Source: Diplolepis rosae (lineage: Eukaryota; Arthropoda; Insecta; Hymenoptera; Diplolepididae). Taken from it: a stretch of 64,000 nt of DNA. The stretch covers positions 4,629,001 through 4,693,000 of the forward strand of contig JAPYXD010000466.1 in the NCBI GenBank assembly GCA_030998225.1. The letters are read 5' to 3'. Below the pieces are notes generated by a model, which saw nothing but the letters and a program-made list of their open reading frames with translations, was not told where the DNA came from and ran no database searches. The position numbers were made by a program, and so were the translations under genes. The number at the start of each line of letters is the position of its first letter. The first letter of the stretch is position 1. This document shows positions 22,262 to 33,417 of the stretch, piece by piece.

Positions 22262-22541
22262 AAGCAATTTTTCTAAATGATTTCAGTCGATTATGTCGAT
22301 CATTAGAAGAGTGTATCACTCTACGTGATAACGGAACTCTACCATATCGACCTTATCAACCTATGATTTAGAATTAACGTCATTTAAGACCAGATGGAAT
22401 TTTCAATATATATTTGAAAAATTTATTCTGTGAAAAAAGGAACGCTTCCACTCCGCTGGGTGTTGAGCCCAGGTCCTTTCGATTGCCAGTCGAATGCTGT
22501 CATCTGAGCTACGGAGGTTCCACAACTTTTCTCACATCAGA
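22262..22541 (-). repeat. Full-length tRNA-derived SINE-like repeat, family B
   Basis: On the minus strand the tRNA-like head begins near GAACCTCCGTAGCTCAGATG, followed by an anticodon-like arm, box B, an acceptor-like CGGAGTGG and a T-run. A body of about 170 bp follows to ATTTAGAAAAATT. The head folds well: acceptor CCTCCG/CGGAG, D-stem GCTC/GAGC, and in the plus-strand partner a 5-bp anticodon stem TTCGA/TCGAA around CCGGCAA and T-stem CTGGG/CCCAG. Confidence 0.7.
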
Positions 22542-22674
22542 GAAAAGTTTCTCACGTAGAGTGATACACTCTTCTAATGATCGACATAATCGAATGAAAT
22601 GATTTAGAAAAATTGGTTAAATAGTTCATGATACATCCGTAGCCGAATAGGCGTTAACAAGATTCTCTGAGAAA

Positions 22675-22795
22675 AGTTGTGGAACCTCCGTAGCTCAGAT
22701 GACAGAGCATTCGACCGGCAATCGAAAGGACCTGGGCTCGATACCCAGCGGAGTGGAAGCGTTTCTTTTTTCACTGAAAATTTCTTCAAAAACAT
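22675..22795 (+). repeat. Family B tRNA-like head, head-to-head partner
   Basis: The tRNA-like cloverleaf (about 22680-22762) is intact by eye: acceptor pairs over six of seven positions, the anticodon loop CCGGCAA would read GGC, and the T-loop is CTCGATA. It is followed by a TTTTTTCAC tract and a shorter tail than the minus-strand copy. The C at position 33 argues against a functional alanine tRNA. The centre between the two heads (22542-22674) contains a third, 3' fragment of the body at 22556-22620. Confidence 0.65.
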
Positions 22796-23226
22796 GTGAA
22801 TTATTTATTTTGACTCATTCATGAGTTATACTGTTACGAGCAAACGTTAATGAAGACATAGCCAAAATAAAACCTACAATAAACCCAATGAAATATTTGA
22901 AAGTGATATTTCACTTGATTCGAAAGAACGACGAAAAGTTCATTTGCGCCCCTCGTAACCTGAGCGTTTTTGCACGCTCAGCATAGACTGGTAAGGGGTC
23001 GGTTCAAGGACCTAGGAAGTTGGGAAATATTCTGAAATCTAACAAAATTATATAAATCCTTATGCTCAAAAAAGGACATGTATGACTATTGTTATTGGAT
23101 ATGTATATACATATGTGTGTATATATGCATATGTTGTATGCATAAGTGTATACCATATCTATTTTATATAATATATTATTTTATTATCTGTATTATTATA
23201 TTAATTATATTATTGCATTATGTATA
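22796..23226. other. Non-coding interval with a small GC-rich hairpin
   Basis: CTGAGCGTTTTTGCACGCTCAG (about 22961-22982) is an 8-bp hairpin in a GC-normal patch that also holds GGGGTCGGTTCAAGGACC. The rest is AT-rich with TATACATATG-type microsatellite sequence. No gene. Confidence 0.4.
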
Positions 23227-25597
23227 TGGGTGATTCTCTGCGAGGATGCAGTTTTGTGTCTTTTGAGGATTGTACGCTTAACTTAGTATTTTTCAAATAA
23301 TTGAGTACATGAACACGTTCAAAGAACATTTATTTTACTAACGCCGATGAATTATTTGTTCAGATATGCATTTTCATTTTTCTGAAGCACATAATGCACT
23401 CCAAATATCACAACCGTGGCATGTCCTCAACCCTGATTTCCTGAAAATTTTATCTAATCACAACTTGAATCTTTCGCGAAATAGTAAATGAGCTACTTGT
23501 ATACGTGCCAGCAATAAGTAATTGTACCTGCAATATTTAAAGTTTTTGTAATTTTTGCACGTTTTTCAAATTACCTGACTTGACTTTAAAAAGTGTCCAT
23601 CAGTTATGATAAAAATTACATGCTTTGAATTATTATGTTGGTTCTTTTGTATCGTGTTTTGTTTTGCGCCATGCATTTTTCAATTCGAATCAGCAGTGAT
23701 CTCTGGAAGTTTTGACAGCGATATGTCAGTCTAAAAAAAATTTGTGTGTATTTTATCACCCGAGAAATATCAAAAAACGGTACGTATAAAAAATGTATGT
23801 CACAACCGTGGAATTTTATCTTCCGAGTATCAAATAATATATCGTGCATTTAACTATTTTTTATTGACGTTTGCTAGCAGAACCTCAAAATATTTCGGGA
23901 AATTTCCTAACTCAAACCGCTTCTCCGTAATGATCAAATAACTATCAAAATCTCACAACCGTGGCACGCGCGAAATGTCACAACCGTGGCAGTTTTTTTA
24001 CTTCGGAGTAAAACTTTATGGAATGTGAACTTGTTGTGCACAGCTGATTTTAACAATGTATTGTGGTTAATATTATAAAAATATTGTGTGCTGCTGCACA
24101 AAATAATAAGAATCAGGGGCGTAGGTAAAAAAAATTTTCGGGAGGGGTTTTTTGAAAAAAATATATTTCCTTCGGTATTTTGTAATTTTTATTCTTTGAC
24201 GATCTGGTTACTAGAGTAAGATTTTTCAATTTTTTTATTTTCAAGTGATACAACCTTTGGAGTCCAGAGTTGTAGATTTTTCATGTTTGTATTTAATGTA
24301 ACGGCGTACGATTGTTGTGATTTTCACGTCACTGAAGTTTAGGTTTTTTGTTCCTTATACTTTTAGTATTTTCCATAATTGTTTTGGTATTTTTTCAAGT
24401 TGAAAGATTATCTAAAATTATTATAGATTTATATTCAGCGTTATAAAATTCGATGCTCTACAAATCAAAGTTCTGAGAAGTTTGAATATTTTTATAGACA
24501 CAAATTTAAAGTATTTTGTTTATTTCTAAAAATTTTTTTTTGTATGTTATTTTTACAAATTTGCAGTATTTTCCGGTATTTAGGTAGATTTATAGTATTT
24601 CTATGGATCGCTGCATAGATTTTTAGAATTTGATTATATAGTATTAAAATTTTCAACCATTAATAGTATTTAAATTGATTCTACAGAAAACATTACCTTT
24701 CATATAGATTACCAGTATTTTTTTTCGTATTTTTGTAGTATTCATGAAAGTTGTAATTCACAAAAATACATTGATATTTTTTTACATAATCGTTAGTTTG
24801 AGGGATACTTGTGCAACTTTGAATATTTTGGGACAATAAATATTTCCCTACTTCAATATTAGCACGAAAAAAAAGGAATAATTATATTTTTTATTATTTG
24901 CGTGAATAAATATTCTTGTCAAGCATTATACGCCTTTCACACTAATTCATTTTATTTGTCAAATTTCTTTTTAAGACGCACGCAACAATGGTTTTCTTAA
25001 CCATCCCTATCTTTTGAATATCTACACAATGTATACTGTTTTTTGGGAAAAATGGTACGTTGTAAAACGCGACTTGTTTCTAAAAAATCAATGACGGTTA
25101 CTGAAAAACGCCAGCAAGATATTACGAAAATGAAAAGTCGGTTTCCAATGCTAATAAAATAGGAAACCAGAAAGAAAGATTACTATTTATCGAAGCTTGA
25201 TTTGGTGCAATAATTTGATTTTACTTTTCATTTATTATGTAATTATTCAACGTGAAAAAACATGTGAATTTAATTTTGTTTCCAAGAAAAATATAATAAA
25301 TATTGTGTACTTTGTTATCGAATGTATTTTGTCGTTTTATGACACCACTTACAGCAGTCAACTGCACCAAAAGTAGGAAAAATGTCACAACCGTGGCAAT
25401 CTGGTCACAATCGTGGCACCGAAAATTAAAGATTTTATCGCCAAGAACAGACCATGACACTTGTAGCTTGACCGCATTCAGGGTGTATTTTAGTAGTAAA
25501 AACACAAAGGAAAATGACATAAACTGTACAAAAAAAGAGAATTTTCGTTTACAAAATTTTGGGCATCCAAAACTGCGTCCTCGCAGAGAATCACCCA
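23227..25597. mobile_element. 2.4-kb element with terminal inverted repeats and repeated TCACAACCGTGGCA boxes
   Basis: Termini TGGGTGATTCTCTGCGAGGA and its inverse continue to GCAGTTTTG; TA flanks both sides (23225-23226, 25598-25599). Six copies of TCACAACCGTGGCA or a close variant lie inside: 23408, 23800, 23953, 23978, 25385 and 25405, all in the same orientation. Such subterminal repeats are typical transposase-binding sites. No transposase frame is recognisable. Overlapping frames on both strands at 25221-25659 span the right end and are not convincing as genes. Confidence 0.7.
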
Positions 25598-25614
25598 TAT
25601 GTACACTTGTGTAC

Positions 25615-27499
25615 ACTGTAAAAAGTGTCAAGGAATTTTACCACGAGAATCATGGGTAATAAAAATACCAGTGATAATCGCTGGAAATTTACGGAAGTAG
25701 TGTAAAATTGCATTGGAATGGTAAAATTACCACGAAGCAACTTAGAGGCAATGTAATTGTACACTCGCTTTGTAAAATTCCAGTTCCAAATGTGAAAACG
25801 GGTTTGCGCACGCGCTCCAGCATACCCGGATAATTCAAATCGCAGAATTCAAATTCCTTGTTTCCCTTAAATCTTGAAATAAAAGAATAGTTCATATAAA
25901 AGGAATATTTTTTATTTATATTTGAAATAACAAAAATGTAATAAAATAGAAGGTAATCTTTTTATAATTGAAGGGCTCAATGCAAGGGTTTCTGGCCCGC
26001 TCCGCCGAGTCAGATTGAGTATGATGTATAACGAATATACATTATACATAATACATAACAAATCTATTTTGTTAATAAGAATAGTGAAGTATTTCTTTTT
26101 TTTTGAGTTCTCAGCAGAACACATTATGTAATAAGTTTTTCAAATTTTTTCACAAGAAGTAAAAAAAAAGGATTGAAATTTTCAATTCTGAAAAAACGAC
26201 TTTAGGGTCAGCATTTTAATATGGTAAGTGATGCAAATATTTGCCTCCCTTATGAAAAATAAGTATTGGTAAGTATTGAATTCAATACTAGTTTTGCGAA
26301 AAAGTATATGAATTCTAATATTTAATCGCGAAAAAGTATTAGATCTAATATTTACTAATACTTCTTTTTCATATGGGCTAAAAAAACATGCACAATGAAA
26401 TTTACAAAAACTCGAAAATTAAAATTGGAAACTTCGTTTTCAGAAGACTGGGAGCAACTCAGTCTGATCCCGCTAGCGGGCCAGAAATTTCATCCATTTT
26501 TTCCATTCGGCGGCTCAATTGCGCTAAGCGAACCCCTTTAGCGACCAAGACGAAGATTTTTCATATTTCACAAAGGAGATTCTTACATTCTTCGAATCCG
26601 TTTTTGGTTTCAAAGTCCGCTGAAATACATATGTTTCATTAAATTTTCGCAGCTGAAGTGTATTATTAATATAAAAGAATAATACAATAATTATTAAGTT
26701 ATTAACAATGTAATTATGAACTTGAACTTAACTTAAACTTACAATTTCTTAAGTAACTCTTACACTTGCTGTGAAGACCATACATAACCTCATATATGTC
26801 ATGAATGGTAACACTGCAAAGTCCCAGAACAGCATTGTCCTGAATGCACAAAGTCCTGAAAACACAGTATCCCCTTCTACCTCTTTTGAAGTGAAGAACA
26901 AGTACAGAAATTCGGGACAATGCTGTTTCGTCGGGACCTTGCAGTGTCACCGTCACGAATAGACCGTTACCCTTATAGTGGTCTATAAATAACTAAATTG
27001 AACACTTTCTAAAACATGATATTTATATTGTTTTAAACTTACCTTTATCTCCTATGAAAACCGCGGATCGGATCGTCAAATCAAAATATAGTCAAAATAT
27101 AGAATCAAATAAGACGCTGTCGCTGGCCTTCGCAAATCGCCATTACATTATACGTCACGCGCAGACGCGCCATCACACGGTGAAAAACCTAACAGAATGG
27201 AAATTTAACATTGGACTGGGTTTCTTACGTGCTTCGCTTTGGGAATTTACTTCAACATTGTGAAATCACATTTTTATTTCTTTTCCACTTCGTTGTAAAT
27301 TTCCCACGATTATCACTGGTATGTTTATTACCCGTGATATTCGTGGTAAAATTACAGTTCTACTGCAAAATTCATATATTTATGGAGAATTCATTCAGAA
27401 ATCATAGGGTATTTACAATAAATTTGTAAGTTTCCCACGAATATCATAGGAAAGAATTACAAGAGAAAAATGTAATTTTCCTTGACACTTTTTACAGTT
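25615..27499. mobile_element. 1.9-kb element with ACTGTAAAAAGTGTCAAGGAA ends
   Basis: The first 21 bp (25615-25635) are the inverse of 27479-27499. Subterminal blocks around CACGATTATCACTGGTA and TTACC(A/C)(C/G)GA-type words are also inverted between the two ends. No transposase was recognised. The left end sits 17 bp from the preceding element, so the flanking duplication cannot be judged. Short AT-rich frames inside lack motifs. Confidence 0.55.
26811..26947. mobile_element. ~140-bp palindromic MITE
   Basis: The left end AACACTGCAAAGTCCC and inverted right end GACACTGCAAGGTCCC share a further AACAGCATTGTCC block. It is nested in the 25615-27499 element. No target duplication is visible. 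Confidence 0.65.
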
Positions 27500-28199
27500 A
27501 ATATATATATATATATATGTATGCATGTATGTATATATACGTATGTGTGTATGTATGTAGGCGCATGTGTGTATATATATATTGTTAGCACTGACACGAA
27601 AATGTACAGGAGGATATAGGTAAATGTAATAGTTGGCATAAGAATCTAAATTATATAACAAAACAACGGAATGAGAGAATAGAAGAACGATGCGCGCAGA
27701 TAGGTGGGATAAGGACGGAGAAGAAAGGAAAAGGGAAAGAATAAAACAATTTTACAAGGACACACGTGAGCTAAAACTTAATGGTTGTGAGCTCGCGTAA
27801 ATCCTTGCGGCGACGCCATGATAACCTTACGCCTGCCGTAAGCAGCTTACGCTCATCCGTACGCACTTGCTCTGGCGATTCCTATGCACGCTGAAAACTA
27901 TTCGTTGAGTTCTTTGATCGCTGGCATCGATGTTATATGCGGAATAATATCTTTTATGCTATTACCCTTACCCGAAATTCACTAAATACTCTTCCTATAA
28001 ATCAAAATTAATTTTAAAACTTGGACAACGAAATATCGATAGCAGTGAGTGATATATTGCCATAAAATCTGAACCAACATTTTTCTGAAAATATGAGAAA
28101 TTGTTAAGGTATCAGATCCTAAATTAAAAATCCAAAGGGTCGACTTAAGATTCTGATATCGATCTACGACACATAAAATTCTGGAGTTATTGCCAGATG
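27500..28199. other. Microsatellite and non-coding interval
   Basis: TATATATATA/TGTATGTATG tracts (27500-27590) are followed by non-coding DNA. Around 27820-27870 are clustered TTACGC and CGTAAG words (CCTTACGCCTGCCGTAAGCAGCTTACGC). No gene is recognised. Confidence 0.45.
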
Positions 28200-29340
28200 G
28201 AAATTAACAACTGTCTTGGTACCGCGCAAGTATCGCCGGGCGGATTACGGTACTAGCGTTGTACTGGCATAGTACCGGGTGGAAAACGGCTGGGTACTGG
28301 TATTCGTCCGAAATGTCACTCGGCTGGGAGTTGTTTGTCGGTACTGGCGCGGTACTAAAAATGGTATTGTGCCTGTACCAAATATCTGTACTGTAAATAG
28401 TACTATGCCTGTACCGAAGGACTGTACTGGCGCAGTACTGGCATTCGTACAAAATGTAACTCGGCTGGGAGTTGTCTTTCAGTACTGGGGCGGTACTGGG
28501 AAATGTACCGAAAATCTGTATTGTACTAAGATAAAAAGTACAGGGAAAGTTCGAGTTAAGACTAATATTTACCGTTTTTAACGGCAACGGAGGGATATTC
28601 GCTTGGTAGTTTAAGTTTACTAGGGAAAGTGATCAAATTTTTTAATTGAAGAACATTACATAATAAAAAGATTTATATACATTTTAGAATTATTAACTTT
28701 TATTATTGTATATTAGTGATACTTTATACAGATTATGATTCCTTTAGTTTTTTTTTTCAAGAGTAAAATCAACGTATTTTCAGAATCTAAAAATTTTGAG
28801 TTTTTTCAATTCCAAAAATATGATGAAACTTTGGAATCAAGAAAATGATCTCATAACGAAATTATGCATTCAAGTTCGCAATAAGTTATTCCAACTTATG
28901 AAGTACTATTAAAAAAAATAGTTCACATGGACTCCATACTGGGGCGGTACTAATCAGTACTGGCATTGCATACAGAAACATTAGTAAAAATAAAATTACT
29001 ATAATTAATTAGTCAAATATATTAAACTATTAATTATCGTGAGATAAATTAATTTATCTATATCTGTACTGAAGCAGTACTAAACCAGTACCGCGCCAAC
29101 GCTCGGCATAAATCCCTAAGTCGGCTTCTAGCCAGCATTTGGACTCCATACTGAGGCAGTACAGAATCAGTACCACGCCAACGATCGGCATAAATCCCTA
29201 AGTCGGCTTCTAGACAGCATTTGGACTCCATACTGGGTCAGTAATACACCAGTACCGCGCCAACGCTCGGCGCGGTACTCATGATCAGTACTGGCATTGC
29301 TCCTTATTTACAACTGGCGCGGTACAATACCGTTCGTAAG
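28200..29340. repeat. Region of iterated GTACTGGCGCGGTACT boxes with an 82-bp tandem repeat
   Basis: Many variants of GTACTGGyGCrGTACTG occur at 28200-28520 and 28935-29335. Between 29086 and 29270 an exact 82-bp period repeats 2.2 times (starts 29086, 29168, 29250), each unit beginning CAGTACC(G/A)CGCCAACG(C/A)TCG and containing TAAATCCCTAAGTCGGCTTC. The box is nearly palindromic (GTAC...GTAC). A transposon with subterminal repeats or a protein-binding array are both possible. Confidence 0.6.
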
Positions 29341-30450
29341 GTCCGGCATAAGTCCGACTTTTCCGCCTGGGTTATAGAACAATCCAGGAATCGTTATAAA
29401 TTATTAAAGTGGCCAAGTCAACAAACAAATTCTCACTTGGCGACAGACAAAAGAAATTTCGAAGCTACCAAGTATTTGGCGAGTCCAGAGTCAGCACAAA
29501 TTCCTTTCCCATGCAAATCACACCACTTAGAAATAATTCTGAGTCATCACTATTCCCCACCTGAATAACATCGATGTGAGTCAACGAGGTAAATTAATTC
29601 GGAATCAAAATCGTAGTCTGACGAGCTTCTTATTCCAGGTAAGGACTCTAGGGGGTAAAACACGGACCTTTACTTTTGCCCGTCCGGGGATCGGAACTAT
29701 GTGTTGTTAGGAATCGACAAAGATGGTTAAAGTACACACACTTGGTCGGACGTGAATAATTTCCAAATCTTTCCTCCGACGTAAGCCGTTCACGGGGTTG
29801 TCACGCAAAAAAATATCTATCGTATTTTTACCACTACGCTTCGCGCCAAAATAATATTTTGAGTGCGGCTGTGGTCGGTTGGCCGCAAGAGGTAACTGTG
29901 CGTGTACAGCCTGGCGTTGAAGAACAAAATTCCGAAAAATAATCCTGTCGTCGAATCTCAAAACGCCGAGAAGATATTTTTCGAGAAGCCATATTAAGAT
30001 TATAAACGATTAAAAGTGGAGAAAGAAAACAATTTAAAAGTAATCTTTTCTTTCTGGTTCGAAACTATCCATCTTTTAATTTTCATAAAATTAACAAGGC
30101 AAAAGTGTCGAAAATTCGTGTGCGTGTGTGTTAGTTGCAACCGGTGAAAAAGAACGATCAAGAGTGACTAGTTCTAGTCACGCCTCACAAAATTTTTGAA
30201 GCCCAGTTAGGTCAGAAAATTAAGGGTGAAGTCGAAGACAGCCTTCTTCTCCAGCCCTTATTCTACCAACTGGTAGAACTAATAACATCGATTGGTAAGC
30301 TGTATCGTTACAATTTTAAGAAACTATTTTGTTTATAATATGTGTGGGTAAAACCTTCCGATCAAAATTCACTAAGTAGAAATTTTCACCAAAATAAATT
30401 TCGGCATTGTTGAAACTTTTTCTTTTGGTAGCGAGTTAAAGTTAGGGAAA
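29341..30450. other. Interval probably belonging to a degraded LTR element
   Basis: GC content is moderate. Two frames (29281-29568 plus, 29707-29961 minus) have no recognisable domain. It leads directly into the LTR 3' end at 30451, so part of it is likely the upstream part of that LTR, but no TG start could be fixed. Confidence 0.3.
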
Positions 30451-30608
30451 ACACCGGAAAGCGATCCTACTTAAAAATGAAAAAGGGGACACAAAAGTGT
30501 CCTACAGTTTGTAAGCCTCCGCGTACACTTTTTCTTCTTTTAAATAAATAATAATTTATTCTTTATAATATTTAATTATTTATTTATCCCTACCACCCGT
30601 ACGTAACA
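30451..30608 (+). mobile_element. 3' end of an errantivirus-type LTR
   Basis: This stretch (GAAAGCGATCCTACTTAAAA to CCCGTACGTAACA) is nearly identical to 35787-35938, which precedes a primer-binding site. It contains the AAATAAATAATAATTTATT polyadenylation region. Here the sequence after ...GTAACA is unrelated, so this is a solo or 3' LTR remnant of the same family. Confidence 0.65.
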
Positions 30609-30665
30609 ATAATGTTAAGCCAGTTCGCTAGGGAGTTAATGTTTGCTTAACATATGATGTACCTA

Positions 30666-31410
30666 TTCGCTCTGTGCGTGACTGCAGCGCCATAGCATGA
30701 GTGGACTAAAGTAGGCTGTTCGAGAGCTTTTACAATGTATTATAATGGGACTTTGTTATAAAAATGTTTATTATCAATAAAAAACAATTTAATCCACTTT
30801 AAAATTCAATAAATAAAATAATCAAGTATTAATAATAATTTTGTTTATATTAAATGAACAAAGCAGCTTCGTGCAATAGTGGATGTGGCAGAAAGAAAAA
30901 AAATTCTCATTTTGATCAAAAAAATTCAAAATATACTGCATGAATTTCTTTTTGCGAAATATATAATTGTCAAAATTTTTAAGTCAGTTTGAATCACATT
31001 TTTTCAACTACTGATTAAAAAAATGTTTGTTTTTTTATACTAAACTTACGAATTTCTAAAAGTTTGATAATCCCATGGTTATTGTTATTACCGAAATTAA
31101 GGTTATGGTACTACTTACTTTTGCCTTCTTACTGCAGCTACCCACTTATTCCATTGATTTATTTTCCATTTTAAAGTTGGAAATTTATAAAATTTACACT
31201 CACTTTTCCTGCTTGTATTTTTACAATTCACAACACAACAACTTCGGTGGCTCATTTTAGCTGTATTTTTTTAATTAAAACATAATTTAGATTTACACGT
31301 GTATTTTGATTGTTCGGAAATATAAAACAGCCTCCTTTAACGCCTAAATTATCCACTGCGTATGCTGGCGTCGATCTGACTCTCCCTACCATGACTTCGC
31401 ACGGAGCGAA
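30666..31410. mobile_element. TA-flanked MITE with TTCGCTC(T/C)GTGCG ends
   Basis: The left end TTCGCTCTGTGCG and inverted right end TTCGCTCCGTGCG are flanked by TA (30664-30665, 31411-31412). Subterminal blocks (near 30689-30730 and 31325-31370) are also inverted. There is no transposase frame; the hydrophobic frame at 31075-31260 has no family resemblance. Confidence 0.6.
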
Positions 31411-31474
31411 TATAAATAAATAATTTCAAATTAATTAGTTGAGTTTGAACTTTCTGCCACTGCCTACATTATCG

Positions 31475-31745
31475 GAGAATCACTAGTCGCGTATCAGATA
31501 GGATACGTTGCCGACAGGTGTCCTCGTAGACAATTTCAAACTCTTATATCGCAATAATGCCAATGAATTCAAATATTAAAGAATTTAAAAATCTTTCTGT
31601 GGAAAAAAAGACGCTTTCGACTGCGCTGGGGTTTGAGCCCAGGTCTGTCGATTGCCGGTCGACTGACAATCGAAAGACCTGGGCTCGAATCCCAGCGCAG
31701 TCGAAAGCGTCTTTTTTTCCACAGAAAGATTTTTAAATTCTTTAA
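31475..31745. repeat. Fused head-to-head family A tRNA-like repeats
   Basis: A minus copy (31572-31660) and plus copy (31661-31745) are joined inside their anticodon arms (...GGTCGACTG / ACAATCGAAAG...), giving an almost perfect palindrome of about 170 bp. The left flank (31475-31571) is the inverse of 14575-14690, which flanks another pair. The palindrome could have formed by inversion during target-primed reverse transcription. Confidence 0.65.
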
Positions 31746-32660
31746 TATATATATAATAAATGCAAATGTCGGAATCAGCTTTTTACACAAGGAAATTGAT
31801 GTATTAACCCATTAACGCCCAAAATCACAGATTTTCTAACACATTTTTGGCCCTTATTCACAAAGCGAAAAAGGGAATATATCATGACCAAACCTTGTAG
31901 ACATAATGTTTTTGGGTCTTCTCTTTCGATTTATGATGTCAAAATTACATTATCGCGCACTGGAAAACCAATATGGCGGATTTTATTCAAGAAAGTACCG
32001 AAAATTTGAAATTTTTTTTTTATTCTTTTTTTTCCAAATGGATAAAGCATATTGATCTATTTCAAACTATGGACAAAGGTGGACAAAATAGTTGTAGTTT
32101 ATGAAAAATATTTTTTAGTCCAGCTCCCTATGTTTTATCTTTTCCAAAATGGCGGAATACTATGGAAATTTGGAAAAATACGCTTTGTTTCACGACATTT
32201 CTAAGATAATTGGATAATACACGGAATTTTATTGATCTAACTGTCATAGTTTGATTGATTAATTATGTACAGACCTCTTCTAGTATATGTAATGACCAGA
32301 TTAATGGCGGATTCAATATGGCGCTTAGAGAACTTGGGTAATACCGAGTTTTTTCAAGATTATCGTTGATGAAAATTCCTGAACCTTCATTAAATTCAAT
32401 TTTCATATGTTTCTTTGCACATTATATAAAAATCCGGTGACAGTGTCAGAAAATTCAAAATGGCGCATCCAATATGGCGATTTGAAAATTAAAGATTTAA
32501 TAATATGCTAATGAAAAAAGTATTTTCGTATTTTATGTAAAATTTGTGATCAAAATTGTCTTCAGACATTTTTTGATTGAGATCGCTAATTCAGCGGAAA
32601 AAATTCGTAAAGTTGTGTATTTATATTTCACGATCTGCTTATTCTCCAACGCTTTATGTA

Positions 32661-33417
32661 AAGGGTTTCCCAATAAGGGTGATATGTTTTGAAATTGAAA
32701 AAAAACACTGAATATTCATTCGGAATTGATCGAAATCTTTTTTATTATATTGGATATTCTATGCCATTTATGATTTAAACAATATATCGGCCAAATGTCC
32801 CCCGAGACTTGAGCCAAAAATGCGCCTCATCAGAAAAGATGATTTTTTGATGAAAATTGGGATCATTTTCAATTGATTCCAGAGCCCAATCCGCGAACTC
32901 CCGACGCAAACGATGGTCATTAGGCTTCAGTTCTTGGGCCAGAATCATCTTATAGGGATGCAGGCCAAGATCCAATCGCAAAATACGCCAGGTAGTCATC
33001 CTGGACAGGCCCAATTCCTGAGATCGGCGTGGCACGGACAATTCACGGTTTTCCTCGATACTGGCCTGTACGGCGGCTATATTCTGTGTAGAACGTGCGG
33101 TACGCATACGATTTTTAGGCTTAGTATCCAATAGAGTAAATTCACTCTCCAACTTATCGATTATTCGACGAATTGAGAGCGCGGATGGAGCAGAATGACG
33201 ACCATATTTTGCACGATATGCTCTTTGAACACCGACAAAACTTCTCGAATTTTGATAAAATAATTGGACAATTTCCAAACGTTGTGGAAGCGTGAAACTA
33301 CTCATGATTAAATGGCAAACCTTACTGATGACAACTGACAGCAGACGTCAAAAATTTCAGTTCAAATGAGCCCGATAGGGACATTCAAAATCATATCACC
33401 CCTATTGGGAAACCCTT
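32661..33417 (-). mobile_element. Internally deleted Tc1/mariner element, TA-flanked
   Basis: The termini AAGGGTTTCCCAATAAGGGT and the inverse of AAGGGTTTCCCAATAGGGGT sit directly on TA at 32659-32660 and 33418-33419. The element is 757 bp with one transposase remnant. The opposite arm of the enclosing foldback has the uninterrupted site (near 33750), confirming these boundaries. A second copy starts at 63708. Confidence 0.9.
32775..33305 (-). pseudogene. Truncated Tc1/mariner transposase (DUF4817-type N-terminus)
   Basis: The 176-residue frame starts MSSFTLPQRLEIVQLFYQNS, the helix-turn-helix seen in insect transposases annotated as DUF4817. A second HTH segment follows (RELSVPRRSQELGLSRMTTW) and then IIFSDEAHFWL, which carries the first catalytic Asp of the DDE/D triad. 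Full-length relatives are about 340 residues; here the frame ends after ...RGTFGRYIV, and the second and third acidic residues are missing. The protein therefore could bind termini but not cut. The N-terminal 60 residues match the copy at the window end. Confidence 0.85.

Noticed and set aside
25221..25659. Two opposite-strand frames of 118-136 residues
   Set aside because: They overlap each other, include the TCACAACCGTGGCA boxes and the terminal inverted repeat, and have no motif.
27413..27661. 82-residue minus-strand frame rich in Tyr/Ile/His
   Set aside because: It is a translation of TA/TG microsatellite sequence.
28204..28587. Two opposite-strand frames of 100-127 residues over the GTAC array
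   Set aside because: Their repeated residues simply mirror the tandem DNA boxes; no independent coding evidence.
29086..29270. CRISPR-like array
   Set aside because: The 82-bp units repeat as a whole without short repeat/unique spacer structure, there are no cas genes, and the context is eukaryotic.
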